This document shows positions 1 through 11,316 of a DNA stretch of 30,244 bases, piece after piece. The position numbers were made by a program, and so were the translations under genes. The DNA is from Cochliopodium minus (Eukaryota; Discosea; Himatismenida; Cochliopodiidae), in the NCBI GenBank assembly GCA_024220525.1, contig JAMYWO010000260.1, positions 26,114 through 56,357 of the forward strand. Reading direction: 5' to 3'. The notes beneath the pieces are model-generated. The model was not told the origin of the DNA, searched no databases, and saw only the letters and a list, made by a program, of their open reading frames with translations. The first letter of the stretch is position 1, and every line of letters begins with the position of its first letter.

Positions 1-95
1 AAGGAGCTCTGATCTACAGATTTGAAGGAACTCAAGAACCGAAAATCCAGATATCAGAGCGTGTTATTGAAAATGTCTTATCAGGAATAGGATGA
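1..95 (+). CDS. 3' end of an unidentified gene (partial)
   Basis: Frame 3 is open from the window edge and ends in TGA at 93-95. It gives about 30 residues that look like ordinary soluble protein, with pieces such as ALIYRFEGTQEPKIQ and ISERVIENVL. Base composition here is clearly richer in G/C than the A/T spacer that follows, as in the other exons of this window. I do not recognise the family; the visible part is too short. It converges on the RCC1 gene that ends at 366 on the other strand. The 270 bases between them are A/T-rich and hold nothing I can name. Confidence 0.45.
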   Translation, partial: GALIYRFEGTQEPKIQISERVIENVLSGIG

Positions 96-365
96 AAGCA
101 GTTAAAAACTGCAATTCAAACCAATGGTTTTTAATTTTGTTTCAAAAAAGGAATAAGCAAAAGAGAGAATATATAATTAAACAATTTTTTCAATGAAAAA
201 AATCTTTTAATATTTACTTAATAGATTTTTCCTTTTAAATGTTGATTGGGAAGGACCAATAAAGCGAAGGAACAGAACTATATCACCTCTCATTTTTTAT
301 ATTATTTTTTATTGTTTTTTTAGAAAGAAAAAATTAATTTATTTTCATAAAGTTAAAACAACTTT

Positions 366-2648
366 TTAATTTTTCACTGATCGAATGATAATGAACAAAA
401 CAGGTTTTGGTATTTTCAAAAGTATATTTTGAGAAGAAATCCTTTTCAAACACAACACAAACACTTTTATTTTATCTTTAAATTCTTTTGAAAAATATTT
501 GTGTTCTTCTGGAGACCAATCCTAATAAAAAATAAAGAAATCAAGTTTTAATAAAATAAATAAATAAATAAAATAAAATAAAAATAGGAATAAAAAATAA
601 GGATAAATAATAACAAAAAAAAATAATTTTGTACAGACAAAAGAAGATTATTTTGAATCAATTTGATATCATCAAATTCAAGTTTGCAAGCAATATCTTT
701 GTTGTCAATATCCCCTAATCCTAATTCATAACGTCTTCCATTTCCACAAACAAATATTTCTTTATTTCCTAAATAAATGATGAAAATAATAAAATAATCC
801 AAAATAAAAAATAAAAAAATAAAATAATCAAAATAGTTTTTACTATTGACAAAAACAGAATGACAAAATCCAGTTGTAATGAAAGAAATGTTTTGAAGAT
901 TAATTTTTGTAAAAGAACAATAATCATTGTTATTTCCTAATCCAAGTTGTCCATGTACATTACGTCCACTTCCATAAACTACTCCATCTCCTAAAATAAA
1001 AATTTATTTTATTGTTAATAAAGTTTTTATTTTATTTACTTGTTATTTTGATTATTTTATTTTTTATTATCAATTTAATTATTTATTTTTTTAATTGTTT
1101 TTTATATTATGAAATTATTTTATTTTTTATGTTTATTCATTTTTTTATGTTTATTAGTTAGTTTTTTGTTTTATTTTTTTTTTACTTGTTAAAATGAAAG
1201 TGAAATTGTTTCCACCACAATGAACAGAAGAAATATTTGGAAAAGAGTTTATTGTTTGTATTTTAAATGTATTCTTGTTATTTCCTATTCCTAAGCCTCC
1301 ATATTTATTATTTCCAAAACATTTCAAAATTGTTTGTCCTTTTTCTTCTCCTTCTTTATTAAAAAAAATTTAGAAATATTTATTTTATTTATTTTTTAAT
1401 AATTTTTTTTTATTTTATTCATTTTTATTATCAAATTTATCAAATTTATTTTATTTTATTATTTTTTTATTAATTATTTTTTACGAGTTAAAATGAAAGA
1501 ATAAGAATAATATGAACAAGAAATAGAAAGAATATTAGGATCTGTTAACAAAAGACGAGGAATATCAACAACTTTTACTTTTTTTTCTAATCCACATTCT
1601 CCATAATTGTTACTTCCCATCACCCATACTTCTCCATTTTCTTTTGAAAAATAATTTTTTTTTGTTGTAAATTAAATAATTAGATTTTTATTTTTTATTA
1701 AATTTATTAATATTTTCTTATTTTTTTTATGAAAATTTTTTTATAAATTTTGTTTACTTTTTAAAAACAAAACATGATCAAATCCACAAGAAAAAGAGAT
1801 AACATTATCAATGTTTAATTCAGTAAAACCATCACTTTCAATATTTATCTCATCCCAATTTCCACTCCAATATATTTTCCCATCATCTTTAAAAATTCAA
1901 CAAAAATAAATTGAAATTTAAAACAAAAGAAATAATAATTATTTAAAATCTATACCTTCCAAACAAGATAAAAATTAAAAAATAATTTGTTTAAAAATAA
2001 AATAAAATGAAAATTTTTAAAAAAATATTGAATAATAATAAAAATAAAAATAAATTAAATATAATAAAAAGATTCTAAAAAAAACAAAGATTAAAATCAC
2101 CTTTTTGAATGAAAGTGAATTGTGATGAAGAACAAATTTGAGTAACATGGGAAGAAATGAATGTAAATGTTGAATTTATTTTATTTTTAATTCCTAAATT
2201 TCCAAAAAAATTGTTCCCTTGATAAATAAATTTTAATAAAAAATTAAAATAATTAAAAACATTTTTTTTGTAATCAAATTACCACATCCATACAAATTTC
2301 CATCATCTCCGATCAAAAAATAATAAAAATAAAAAGATAATAAATAAGTAAAAATAAATAAGTAAAAATAAAAAATAAATGAAAATAAAATTACTTTCCA
2401 AATAAAAAGAAGTATAAACACCCAAGACAATAGATTTTATTTTTGGATTATTCATTATTTTAGTAGGTGTTTGCACATTTGTTGTATTCCCTGTTCCACA
2501 TTGTCCATAACTGTTCTGTCCAAATGAATAAACATCTCCATTTTCTAAATTTATTAGTTTTATTTTTCCTAATATTTTTTATTTTATTTGAATTACCTTT
2601 CAAGAAAATATTGTGGTAAGAAAAACAAGATGTAGAGTTTTGTTTCAT
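366..2648 (-). CDS. RCC1-repeat protein with a conserved C-terminal module
   Basis: Ten exons give about 410 residues: 2648-2597, 2544-2395, 2306-2283, 2217-2101, 1886-1758, 1640-1485, 1353-1186, 990-844, 768-635 and 521-366. Every junction is GT-AG and all phases agree, ending in TAA. RCC1 blade motifs recur along the protein: GDVYSFGQNSYGQCGTGN, GNLYGCG, GEVWVMGSNNYGECG, GNNKYGGLGIGN, GDGVVYGSGRNVHGQLGLGN and IFVCGNG. This predicts a seven-bladed-type propeller. Such propellers act as GTPase exchange factors or as protein-interaction scaffolds; which one applies here cannot be told. The last 51 residues (exon 10) are not RCC1. They form a module (DWSPEEHKYF...CLK...IPKP) also found in the ankyrin gene at 8757-10898. 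Most introns interrupt codons in phase 1. A close paralogue lies at 29200-30244. Confidence 0.88.
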
Positions 2649-3742
2649 TTTTGAAATCTTTATATAAAAATAAATTTTAGATCATTATTTAGTTTGAGAT
2701 TTGGTTTCGATAATTATGAAAATTATTTTTCCTTTTGATATTGATCAATTTTTACAATTCTCATTCTTAATTCAAAATTTATTTCTTTAAATATCGTGAA
2801 ATACAGACGAAATTTTATGAGGACAATATAATTTTAAAATATATCACAATGAAAATTTGTTAATTGGATCAATATATAGAAATGATAATATGATTATTTG
2901 GATCTCATTGATCAATTATATCTTTTGTTGGGATATAAAAATTGTTAACAATCCAAATTATATGGCACAGATTAAATTCTCACAATAAAATTTTTCAATA
3001 TTTATATTTTGAAAAGAATTGATAAGGGAAAATTTCAATAGTAAGAAAATTATTTTTTACCCAATCAAAAGTCCTGATTTTTTTTTTTTTATTAGGTGAA
3101 AATTTAAAGAAATAAAAAAAAGTGATGATTCTTGAAGCACATTCGATGGGATTATTGAATAAAGGGAGATTTCAAACAATCTTCATTTTAATCAATGGTA
3201 TGTATCATGATTGAATTCTGATCGAAATCAGGATGTCCATCAAAAAATCACTTGCATTGAATTGTTTGGACAATTCGAATTCTGGCAATTTTTTTTTCTT
3301 TAGAGTGGAAAATCCTTCCTTATTTGTTGAGTGCAAAGTTAGTTCATTTACCAGACGAATTGATTTGAACTTTTCAAGTAAGAAACCTTGTTTGATCAAT
3401 AGGAGTTGTGAACTCTTTTGTTCCGATCCTTTAACAAAGAGTCTGATATTCTTGTTTTTGTGGAGAGTTGCAGATGGTAATGGTTACCTTCTTCCTTTTA
3501 TCTAATTTACCTTTGTTTTATCGTGTTTGATCAAGAAGGGAAGAGTTTTCTGTTGTTTACAAGAAAAGATAAATTTAAGATTACATTTCAATAGATTAAA
3601 AATCAATTTGGAAATCTTTTGAATCTTCATCAGATCATTTGACAAGCTAAACTATTTCATAAATCAAATAATTTTTCAATACACGTGTTTTTTGATCCAT
3701 TTACAATCCATTTCAAATTAAATTTAAAAAATTAAAAAAAAA
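2649..3742. other. Spacer between divergent RCC1 and 2H phosphoesterase genes
   Basis: This is about 1.1 kb between two divergently transcribed genes, so it must hold both promoters. Most of it is A/T-rich with no recognisable motif, tRNA or repeat. A stretch of higher G/C at about 3200-3490 contains the unassigned ORF listed separately. No promoter element could be identified with confidence. Confidence 0.5.
3205..3483 (-). CDS. Unassigned ORF, possibly a terminal exon or gene remnant
   Basis: The frame is open from 3483 to a TGA at 3205-3207, about 92 codons, with no good start. Residues look like soluble protein (for example KNIRLFVKGSEQKSSQLL, LEKFKSIRLVNELTLHS and LPEFELSKQFNASDFLMD). 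Base composition matches exons rather than spacers. The opposite strand is also open over 3233-3505, so strand assignment is uncertain; I prefer the minus strand because its composition is less hydrophobic and more protein-like. I found no upstream exon joined by consistent splice phases. It could be a last exon, a decayed gene copy or chance. Confidence 0.25.
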   Translation of the reverse strand, partial: PLPSATLHKNKNIRLFVKGSEQKSSQLLLIKQGFLLEKFKSIRLVNELTLHSTNKEGFSTLKKKKLPEFELSKQFNASDFLMDILISIRIQS

Positions 3743-4751
3743 ATGCAAAATCTGAACATAAAAATAGTCTTATTTGGATTCATCTTATTATTGTTGATCT
3801 ATCTGGGATCCATCAATCAAAACAAAATAATAGAACCAGTAAATTACGAACCAAAATGCACCAAAACAGGAATATTCCCATTCATTGTGGCATGTCCAAC
3901 GCCAGAGATTTGTTCAGTGAAAAGGAAGATGGATGAGAAAAAGTTTTACAGAATGGATACTGCTTGGGAACTATGTGAGTGAAAAGATATGAATAAAAAA
4001 GATCATGGAAGCAAGATTTCGATCGAGATTGTCAAAGATTTTAAAAGATTGGGGAATGAATTGAAAAAAAAAGTTTTGCATTATGAAAAGGAAAATAAAG
4101 AATTATATTCAAAAAAACAGGCAAGTTAATCATTTTCAAAAGATAAAGAAAATGGATTATAATTTTTTTTAAAAGTAAATTTAATCCTAAACTATCAAAT
4201 TTAATAAAGGCTAGGATGCATATATCACTTAATTATCTTTGTTGTCTTACAGATAACGAAACATCAGTAGTAGAAAAGGTATATCAAGATTGGGTGAATA
4301 CAGTAGATCTCCCAATTAAATTCAAATTCAAAGAGATGGGATGTTATCATGAAAGATACAACTCCGTCACTAACATCTTGATTGTGGATGATTTTGCGGA
4401 AAAAAAGATGATGGAGTGGAATATGGATTTCGAAAATCAATTATCCAAAAATGGAGTTGAACTTTGTGTACATAGATCAGAACAGATGCCCTTTCATGCA
4501 ACAGGCAAAAAAAAAATAGGAAAATTAATTCAATATGAAAATTCCATTTAAAACTTTTATACTCATTAGTTCTTGGATTTAGGCAAGGTGATTTCTTTTC
4601 TTTGAAAAAAACAGATGATATAGTTCCATCTATCCCATCTATCGCAAAATCAATTTACGAGATCAACAAAGAAACAAAGTTTCATGAATGGGAAGAAGTT
4701 GTAATTCAATTCCCTCCAAGACTATCTAAAAAAGCTCTTCTTGTCAAATAA
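3743..4751 (+). CDS. Membrane-anchored 2H phosphoesterase-like protein
   Basis: Four exons (3743-3974, 4002-4120, 4210-4504, 4588-4751) give about 269 residues ending in TAA. Residues 7-23 form one hydrophobic segment (IVLFGFILLLLIYLG), a signal anchor. The catalytic part carries the two H-x-S/T motifs of the 2H (2'-5' RNA ligase / cyclic phosphodiesterase) superfamily: HISL early in exon 3 and FHAT at its end, about 90 residues apart. CCL follows the first motif. 2H enzymes hydrolyse 2',3'-cyclic or 2'-5' phosphodiester bonds; the substrate here is unknown. Odd points are a 27-base first intron and two introns that appear to begin with GC (CAG|GCAAGT and CAG|GCAAAA). The last exon is in frame only if its acceptor is the AAG at 4585-4587. 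The gene converges on the LRR gene with 40 bases between stops. Confidence 0.7.
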
Positions 4752-4791
4752 AAAAAAATAAATAAAAAACATGAATAAAACAAAATAATTT

Positions 4792-7700
4792 TTATTTCCA
4801 AATTATCTTTCCATGTTTTCGATTTTTGCTTCTTTGCATCAAGTAATTCCTGAGAAGATGTGAATAGATGAAAAAGATAGTGAAAACTAATAAAAAGATG
4901 AAGGGAATGAGATAGAGAAGAACGTTGATAAACCTGATCATATCTTGCGAGAAGTCACCTGAGTAATTTATGTTGTAATGTTTTTCAATCACAGCATTTT
5001 CAGAAATTTGGTTACTTTTAAAAATAAATTAAAATTTTGGAAAAATAAAAAAATAATAAAAAATAATAAAAAATATACCTTAAATTGTTGAACATTTGAT
5101 ACATTATTATACAAATATTTCCAAAAAAAGAAATGTAAGCTTCACTTTTGTAAAGGTAAGGCCTGAATACAGTTTCCAAGAAAATGATGATCAAAATTAA
5201 TGAAGTATAACATAAATTTTTGATATAAACATGCTGAAAGAGGAAAATGTTTGTACAACCCAAAATTAGTCTCCTTATCACCCTTTTAAAAATTAATTAT
5301 TAAATAAATCAATTTTTTTAACGGTAAAATCTTTTTTACCAAATAATTTCAAACCAAAAATATTTTTCTTTGTAATTCTTTAAAAATAAATTAAATAATC
5401 AAAATCTTTTAAAAATAATTTTCATTTTACCACAAACAAAAATCCTAATTTAAAAAAAAAAAAAATAATTAAAAAAATAATGATGAGAAAAAAAAATTTT
5501 TAAACCATATCTGTTCCATATTTTATGTTCTCCAAGATTTCTTCTCTTTGATAAAATCAAAACAATGTACAAACAAGGAATAAACAAAAACAAAAAAATC
5601 ATCATAAAAACGGGAATGGTCGGATTTTCAAAGAAAAAATCTTTGATTTATAAAAATTTGAAAAAAAAATAAAATATAAATTAAATTTAAAAAATAATTG
5701 ATTTCACCTGAAGAAACTTTTGAATGAGAAAATAAAAAAGTGTTGTTTCCCACAGTTTTCCATGTAAATATCAGTATGAGTTGGTATTGGATCCAAAAGA
5801 AGTAGTAATAAATACTGACCAAACTATAACAAATCACCTTGTCTCTAAAACTCATATATTTGTCTGAATAAAAAAATCATCAAATTAAATTAAAATTAAA
5901 AATATTAATAAATAAATAATAAAAAATTATAAATGAATAATAAATAAATTAAATTTAAAATAATTATTATTTTTTGACCTGCACTCCCAAAATATGTTTT
6001 ATCTTTAACTTCACTATTGTGCAAAGGCCTGTTGTTTCTTATTTTGAAATTCAGATCGATATGAGAGAATTGTACTTGATTCTCGTTGTTTCTTTCAAAC
6101 ATTTTTTTGTTTTTGAAACTGTCAATAAGATGGTTAATGTAGAGGAATAAAATTCCCAGAAGGAAAGAAATTATTGGGAGAATGATTGATTCGGTTATCC
6201 ATTTCATTTTAAACGAAAGATCTCTCAGAAAAGAAAAGCAAAAAATTGAAGGCAGTCCTGGTTCAACTTTATGAAAATAAATAAATAAAAATAATGAAAA
6301 AAAAAATAAGTTTTTACAAGGAATCAACAATGGTGATCTAAACAAGAAAATGAACACTTGAGAAAAAAAAATGAAAGATTTTATGTCCCCAGCTATTAAA
6401 AAAAAAAACAAAAAAAAAAATTCAAATGATAAAAATGAAAAAATATTGTTTTTTAAAAATATTACCCATTGTTGAAAAATCATTTATTGTTTTGACTGAG
6501 TTTTGAATACAATTGGTAGAGGCAAGAGTCAACACTAAAAAACAAAAATAGATAAAAAAAATAAAAAATGAAATAATAAAAAATTTACTTAAAACTAGAA
6601 CTTGAGTTTGATAAAGCACAGGTGTATCGAGAAAAATCGAAAAATAAAAGATTATGTAGAATAAAAATAGAAGAGGAGCTGTTCTATAATCTGAGATGAA
6701 ATAGAGAATGAAAAAAAGAATGATAAAGGAGGATATTATTATTCCTTTTCTAAGTTTGAAATAGGAACAAGAGTAGCACCTATGAAACACTCTGTAAAAA
6801 AATTCTCCATTAATTTCTACAACACAATCCTCTGTTAGAAAATAAAAAATTGTGTAAATAAAAATTATAATAAATCGAAATATTACGACACAAAGGACCA
6901 TCTGAACCTCTCTTACATAATTCTCCATTTGTCAAATTTCTTTTTGTAATATCGTATGTACAATGATCACTGTCACGTAAACTTTGACAACAAGAGGAAG
7001 GTATGAAATAAGATAAAAACTCGCATTTGTACAACTCCACATAGGAAGCTTTTGTTTGGTAAGGATACAACCCCTCTTCGTATGTTATCTCTGTTCCAAT
7101 ACAACTCGAATTGTGGGTCAAACAATAATGGCAATAATCAGGAGGAATACCCTCGAAATTCAGAAAAAAAAATTAAAAAAATTTTAAACATTAAATTAAA
7201 AATAAAAACTGTTTAAAAAGATAAAAAAAAAATATTACTTGAAAATACTTACAAAAAACCCTTTTGTACATAAACAATTTGAATGATTAAAATGTTTAGG
7301 TGAGACATCAATGATGTACGTCCTTTGTAACGTCTTAGAATGGTTGAAAATGGACAAACTGGATTCGTAAGGATAACTGTATACAGTCGTAGATACTGTA
7401 TTCATTTACATCGCTTTTGTAATAGCTTATTGGTTGATCGAAAACAAAGTTATTGATTGTTACGTTCTCGTTCCCGTTCAAGTTGATGTATCCATCTTGT
7501 TTCTCTGTATTGAATAGACCTGAAATTTTGTTGTTTGAGATGTCCAAATAAGAAAAATTGTTCGGATTGGTAATAAACATAAACAGAATTGATGTCCTTT
7601 AAAAAAAAAATAAAAAATATAATAGAAACAAAAAATATAAAAAATATAATAGATTCAAAAAAATAAAAAAATTGTATTGTCAAAAAATTATTAAATTTAT

Positions 7701-8723
7701 TTTTAAAATAATAAAGTTGAAATATTTATTTGTTACTTCAATTAAATTGTTCTGTATCACTAAACTTTTTATGTTGAGAGGAGGTTTTGGCAAATTGTAA
7801 AGATAGTTTTCATAAAGTATCAACTTTTCTATCGTAACATTTTGAAACTAATCAGTGATGTTAGTGAACTTGTTGAAAGACAAGTCTAGGATGTTGAGCC
7901 TTACATTGGGAAAAGTTAGCAATTCGGAGATATTGGTTGAGAAACAAGCTGGCACAACTTTAGAACAGTTGAATATTTCTATTGGGAATTCTTTTTAAAA
8001 AAGTAATTTAAATTTTAAAAAATTAAAATTTAAAATTAACTCTAGAATACCCTTTATTTTATTGTTATTTAGATTGATTGATTCAAGATAAGGGAGCTGG
8101 CATATCTGGATTGGAAATTCATCTGTCAGATTGTCCTTGGCGATCAATCTTCTCAAGATGGATGAAGCCGAGATATCGCTGGGAAAGGATGATATTTCCG
8201 TTTCGCTCACATCTAATACTGTGATAGGAAGATGGAAGATAGAAGATGGATCGGATGGGATTGTAGGATATATCAAATGTTGTAAGATTATTCAGCCTTA
8301 TCCAATCAATATGAGAAATATCACTGAGATTATTGTTCTTCATCTTCAAATATGAGAAATTAATATCTTTCGATTGATGGCATTTTGTAATTTGATTATG
8401 TGATAGATCGAGATGTGATAGATGGATCAATTTCCCAAAAGAATCTTTTATATCTCCCACCAGGCCATTATCAAACAAATGGATTCCTATAATGTTCAAT
8501 TGATCATCACATTGCAATCCACACCATTCGCAATAATTCTGATTCTCCAATACATTTTTCCAATTGCATCGTTCATTCCAATCTTCCCCATTTGTGGAAA
8601 GATAAAAATCTTTTATAACAACATATTGCAGATTATCTTTAATATTATAACCCAAAGAGAAAGAATAGGATGATAGAAAAATTATAATTATAAATATATA
8701 AGAGATGCTTTCGTCACATTCAT
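4792..8723 (-). pseudogene. LRR multi-pass membrane protein with a disrupted ectodomain
   Basis: The N-terminal half (exons near 8655-8051, 7990-7737, 7596-7253) has a hydrophobic leader, a Cys/Trp-rich LRR cap (NWKN...CEWCGLQCDD) and leucine-rich repeats such as LSHLDLSHNQIT and LESINLNNNKI. The C-terminal half has ten exons (7151-6887, 6831-6589, 6534-6466, 6392-6318, 6266-5979, 5863-5708, 5640-5506, 5367-5340, 5282-5079, 5014-4792). It encodes a Cys-rich stalk (GIPPDYCHYC, DGPLCQDC) and many membrane segments; all ten join in perfect phase to a TAA. The LRR half does not stay in frame: the leader ATG at 8721-8723 is out of frame, the frame moves by one base within 8200-8275, an in-frame TAG lies at 7848-7850, and further one-base shifts fall near 7540-7596 and 7340-7400. 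No splice sites explain these. It is either a decaying surface-receptor-like gene or a locally erroneous assembly. Exon 5367-5340 is only 28 bases. Confidence 0.65.
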
Positions 8724-8756
8724 TTTTTTTTATATAAATTTAATTTTTATTTGTAA

Positions 8757-10898
8757 TTAAATTTGCATTAAGAATTTTTGATTGGCAAAAAACTGTATTA
8801 TCATTTGTGACAAGGGTTTTGGTATCTTTATCTTGTTGCTTTTTTGAAAAAATTTTAAACAGAAAAGAATTAGGTAAACCAAACTCCTCAAAGAAGAAGG
8901 AAAGAATCGGTGTCTATTCAAGTTCCACAACTTCTCATTTTCAAAATCAACAATAAGTTTGTAACAGTCCTCCTCTTCATCTTCTGATCTCATATCAAAA
9001 GCAACTTGTTTAGCACATTTCTATTTAAAACAAGATTACAAAAATAATTTAAAATCAAAAAAAAAACTAGTTTACACCTGATATTTCTAGATTAGGATTA
9101 TTTCCGTAATACAATAATAATAATGTAGTTCTGTAGTTTAAAAACGCGCAAGAGACGATAATTGGGCTATGTACATGATCTATAATAAAATAAGAAAAGT
9201 TTACAAAACAAATACTTTAAATAAATTTTTTTACGTTCAAAAATATTGGGCCAGTTTTTTTCAACAATTTTTTCCACTAATTCACTATTCATTTCACTCT
9301 CACAAAAGGATGAAAGGTGTTTTGAAAATTTAAGTCTAGTTTGCAAAAAAAAATCTAAACAATCTTCAAAATCACTTCTGTAAACAATAAGAATACAGAT
9401 TAAATCTTCTTCCAATGTATAAATTAAATAGGGATTTTTGAATATGCATTTCAATAAATCAACAGATCCTATTTTGCAGGCTAATCTCAATTTTATTTTC
9501 TTAGTGTATATATAATCAGAAATTTTCTTGGATATTCTCCAATTTCCTGTTTTTATTGCACCATAAGCAATGTCTTCGTCTCTTATTTTCTTACAATATT
9601 TCAATAAATCATCAAACTCGTATTTGTAGATGTATTTTGCTACTTTAGACAAATCAACTTTTCGATCTTCAGCCAGATATTTCAAAATATCTTTGTGTCC
9701 TTTTTTCGCGACAATGTTAAGTATACCTGTAATGTAAAGTTCGGGCGTACTAGATATCTTCTTGAATAATTCCAAATTACCAGACCTGGCTGCATTTCTT
9801 AATCCCAATGAAGGATCAGACTTTTCAAATTCCGCAAAGTGAGTATACAACTCCATATTCCCATATCTAAATAATAAATGAATAACGACTAGTTTATAAA
9901 TTAGTTAAATTTTATAAAAATATCAATCTCTCATTTAATAATTAATTATTATTACCTACAACTTCCATAATATCCCTCTATTCTATTTCTGCCATATTTG
10001 TTGATAATCAGCTCCACGATCTTTAAATTTCCTCCTTTGCATGCACATTTCATTGTATTTTTGTAATAATCTACTAACTTTGACTTTGAGAAAACATAAT
10101 TAACCATTTCCAAACTTCCAGATTTGCATGCTCCGTTTAGTCCATTTCTCCAATAATTATTTTCTTTTTCCTCAAAAAGTTCTTTCATTTGTTTTTCTTC
10201 AAAGATTTTATTTTTGTAAAATCCAAATTCATCAAATGATTTTGTTATTTTCTTCTCTATCATCCGCAGGGTTGATATATCACCAGTGGAACATATATGC
10301 TTAATATTCCAATTCCAACAATCAGCTCCTTTATCGATTAATAGTGCAATGATCTTGTAATTTTTATAACAAATATATATGATTCGATAATGGATCATTT
10401 TCTATTGAGAATAGATTTTACATTGGCCAAATTAGATTTATCATTCTCTTTGCATGCTCCCTTATATCCAATTTCAAAATCTTCTGCTCCTATATTGATC
10501 ATATCTCTTATTATCTCCAAATTCCCACCAATACAGCAAAAATACAATGTCTTATATATCTCTTTAATCCCAAATTCCTTCTTGAATTGATTATACATCT
10601 CCATATCACCCAATTCACAAATCAAATCGAAGCAATATTTCTTGTTATTTCGATTATCATACTCCAATATCCTTTTTACTATCAATTTCAACACCTCATA
10701 GTGTTTATTCTTCCTTGCCACTTGACAGCTTTTAAGTATTCTTTTGAATAAAAATTTATATTTCAACTTGAGGAATTGATTGACCATATGTACATCTCCA
10801 TTTTCAATTGAATTTTTGAATATAACCAATCTATTCACAATGGTTGTATTCATTTTTCCAATATCAATTTTTTTTATTGAAAATATCAAAAAATCCAT
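8757..10898 (-). CDS. Ankyrin-repeat protein with the same C-terminal module as the RCC1 proteins
   Basis: Five exons (10898-10422, 10401-9956, 9866-9235, 9179-9076, 9020-8757) give about 640 residues, ending in TAA. Divergent ankyrin repeats run through the protein in the style seen in amoebae and giant viruses: LYFCCIGGNLEIIRDMI, GAEDFEIGYKGACKEN, LLIDKGADCWNW, LNGACKSGSLEMVNYVF, MKCACKGGNLKIVELII and LRNAARSGNLELFKKI. The last 60 residues (LWNLNRHRFFPSSLR...CLK...KIPKP) match the C-terminal module of the two RCC1 proteins. Ankyrin stacks bind proteins, so an adaptor role is an inference; no catalytic domain is visible. The first intron (10421-10402) would be only 20 bases, yet it has GT and AG ends and restores the frame. 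If that intron is not real, the gene has a frameshift there. The gene is divergent from the Ras gene. Confidence 0.75.
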
Positions 10899-11316
10899 CT
10901 TGCATTGAGTTCAAATCACTTTATTAATATAGACATCAAAGTATTAAATTTGATGTTTCCTCTTCATATTTATGATTTTCTGAAAGATGAATGAATATAT
11001 TACAATTTGGGATTATTCAATGAGGAATTAGGCTTTATTTATTTTGTTGAAGATGAATAATTTTATTTTTTCTTTAAATCAAAAAAATTATCCTTACAGA
11101 AAAAATCATCACAAAAAGTTTTGAAAAGGCAAGTTATGATAAACACTTGATTCCTTTTATAATATCTAAAGTTCAATATTATGGTTTGAATGAAATCTAT
11201 ATTTAGGAATTTAACTAAATTCAATAAAAAATAAAAAAAAATTGAAAAAGAAAAATCAATAACAAATTTTAAAATATATATCCACACAATAAAAAAATCA
11301 AAATATATAAAAGAAA
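10899..11316. other. Divergent promoter region, ankyrin and Ras genes
   Basis: There are 418 bases between two divergent start codons. The sequence is A/T-rich. It must contain both promoters, but no element can be named. An ORF-like stretch on the minus strand at 11063-11398 is Phe/Ile/Leu-rich and overlaps Ras exon 1; I read it as an A/T artefact. Confidence 0.45.

Noticed and set aside
5905-6928. Separate hydrophobic minus-strand genes at 5905-6483 and 6422-6928
   Set aside because: They are exons 5 to 8 of the LRR membrane gene read through A/T-rich introns. Splicing at GT-AG joins them in phase.
7848-7850. TAG reassigned to an amino acid
   Set aside because: The stop codons seen in the window are TAA and TGA, but no exon of any other gene contains an in-frame TAG over some 4000 codons. 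A single nonsense change in a decaying gene is simpler.
7335-8655. Programmed +1 frameshifting (Euplotes style) as the reason for the broken LRR frame
   Set aside because: The LRR matches show that each frame change happens well before the stop codon of the earlier frame, so shifts at stop codons do not fit. No other gene here needs one.
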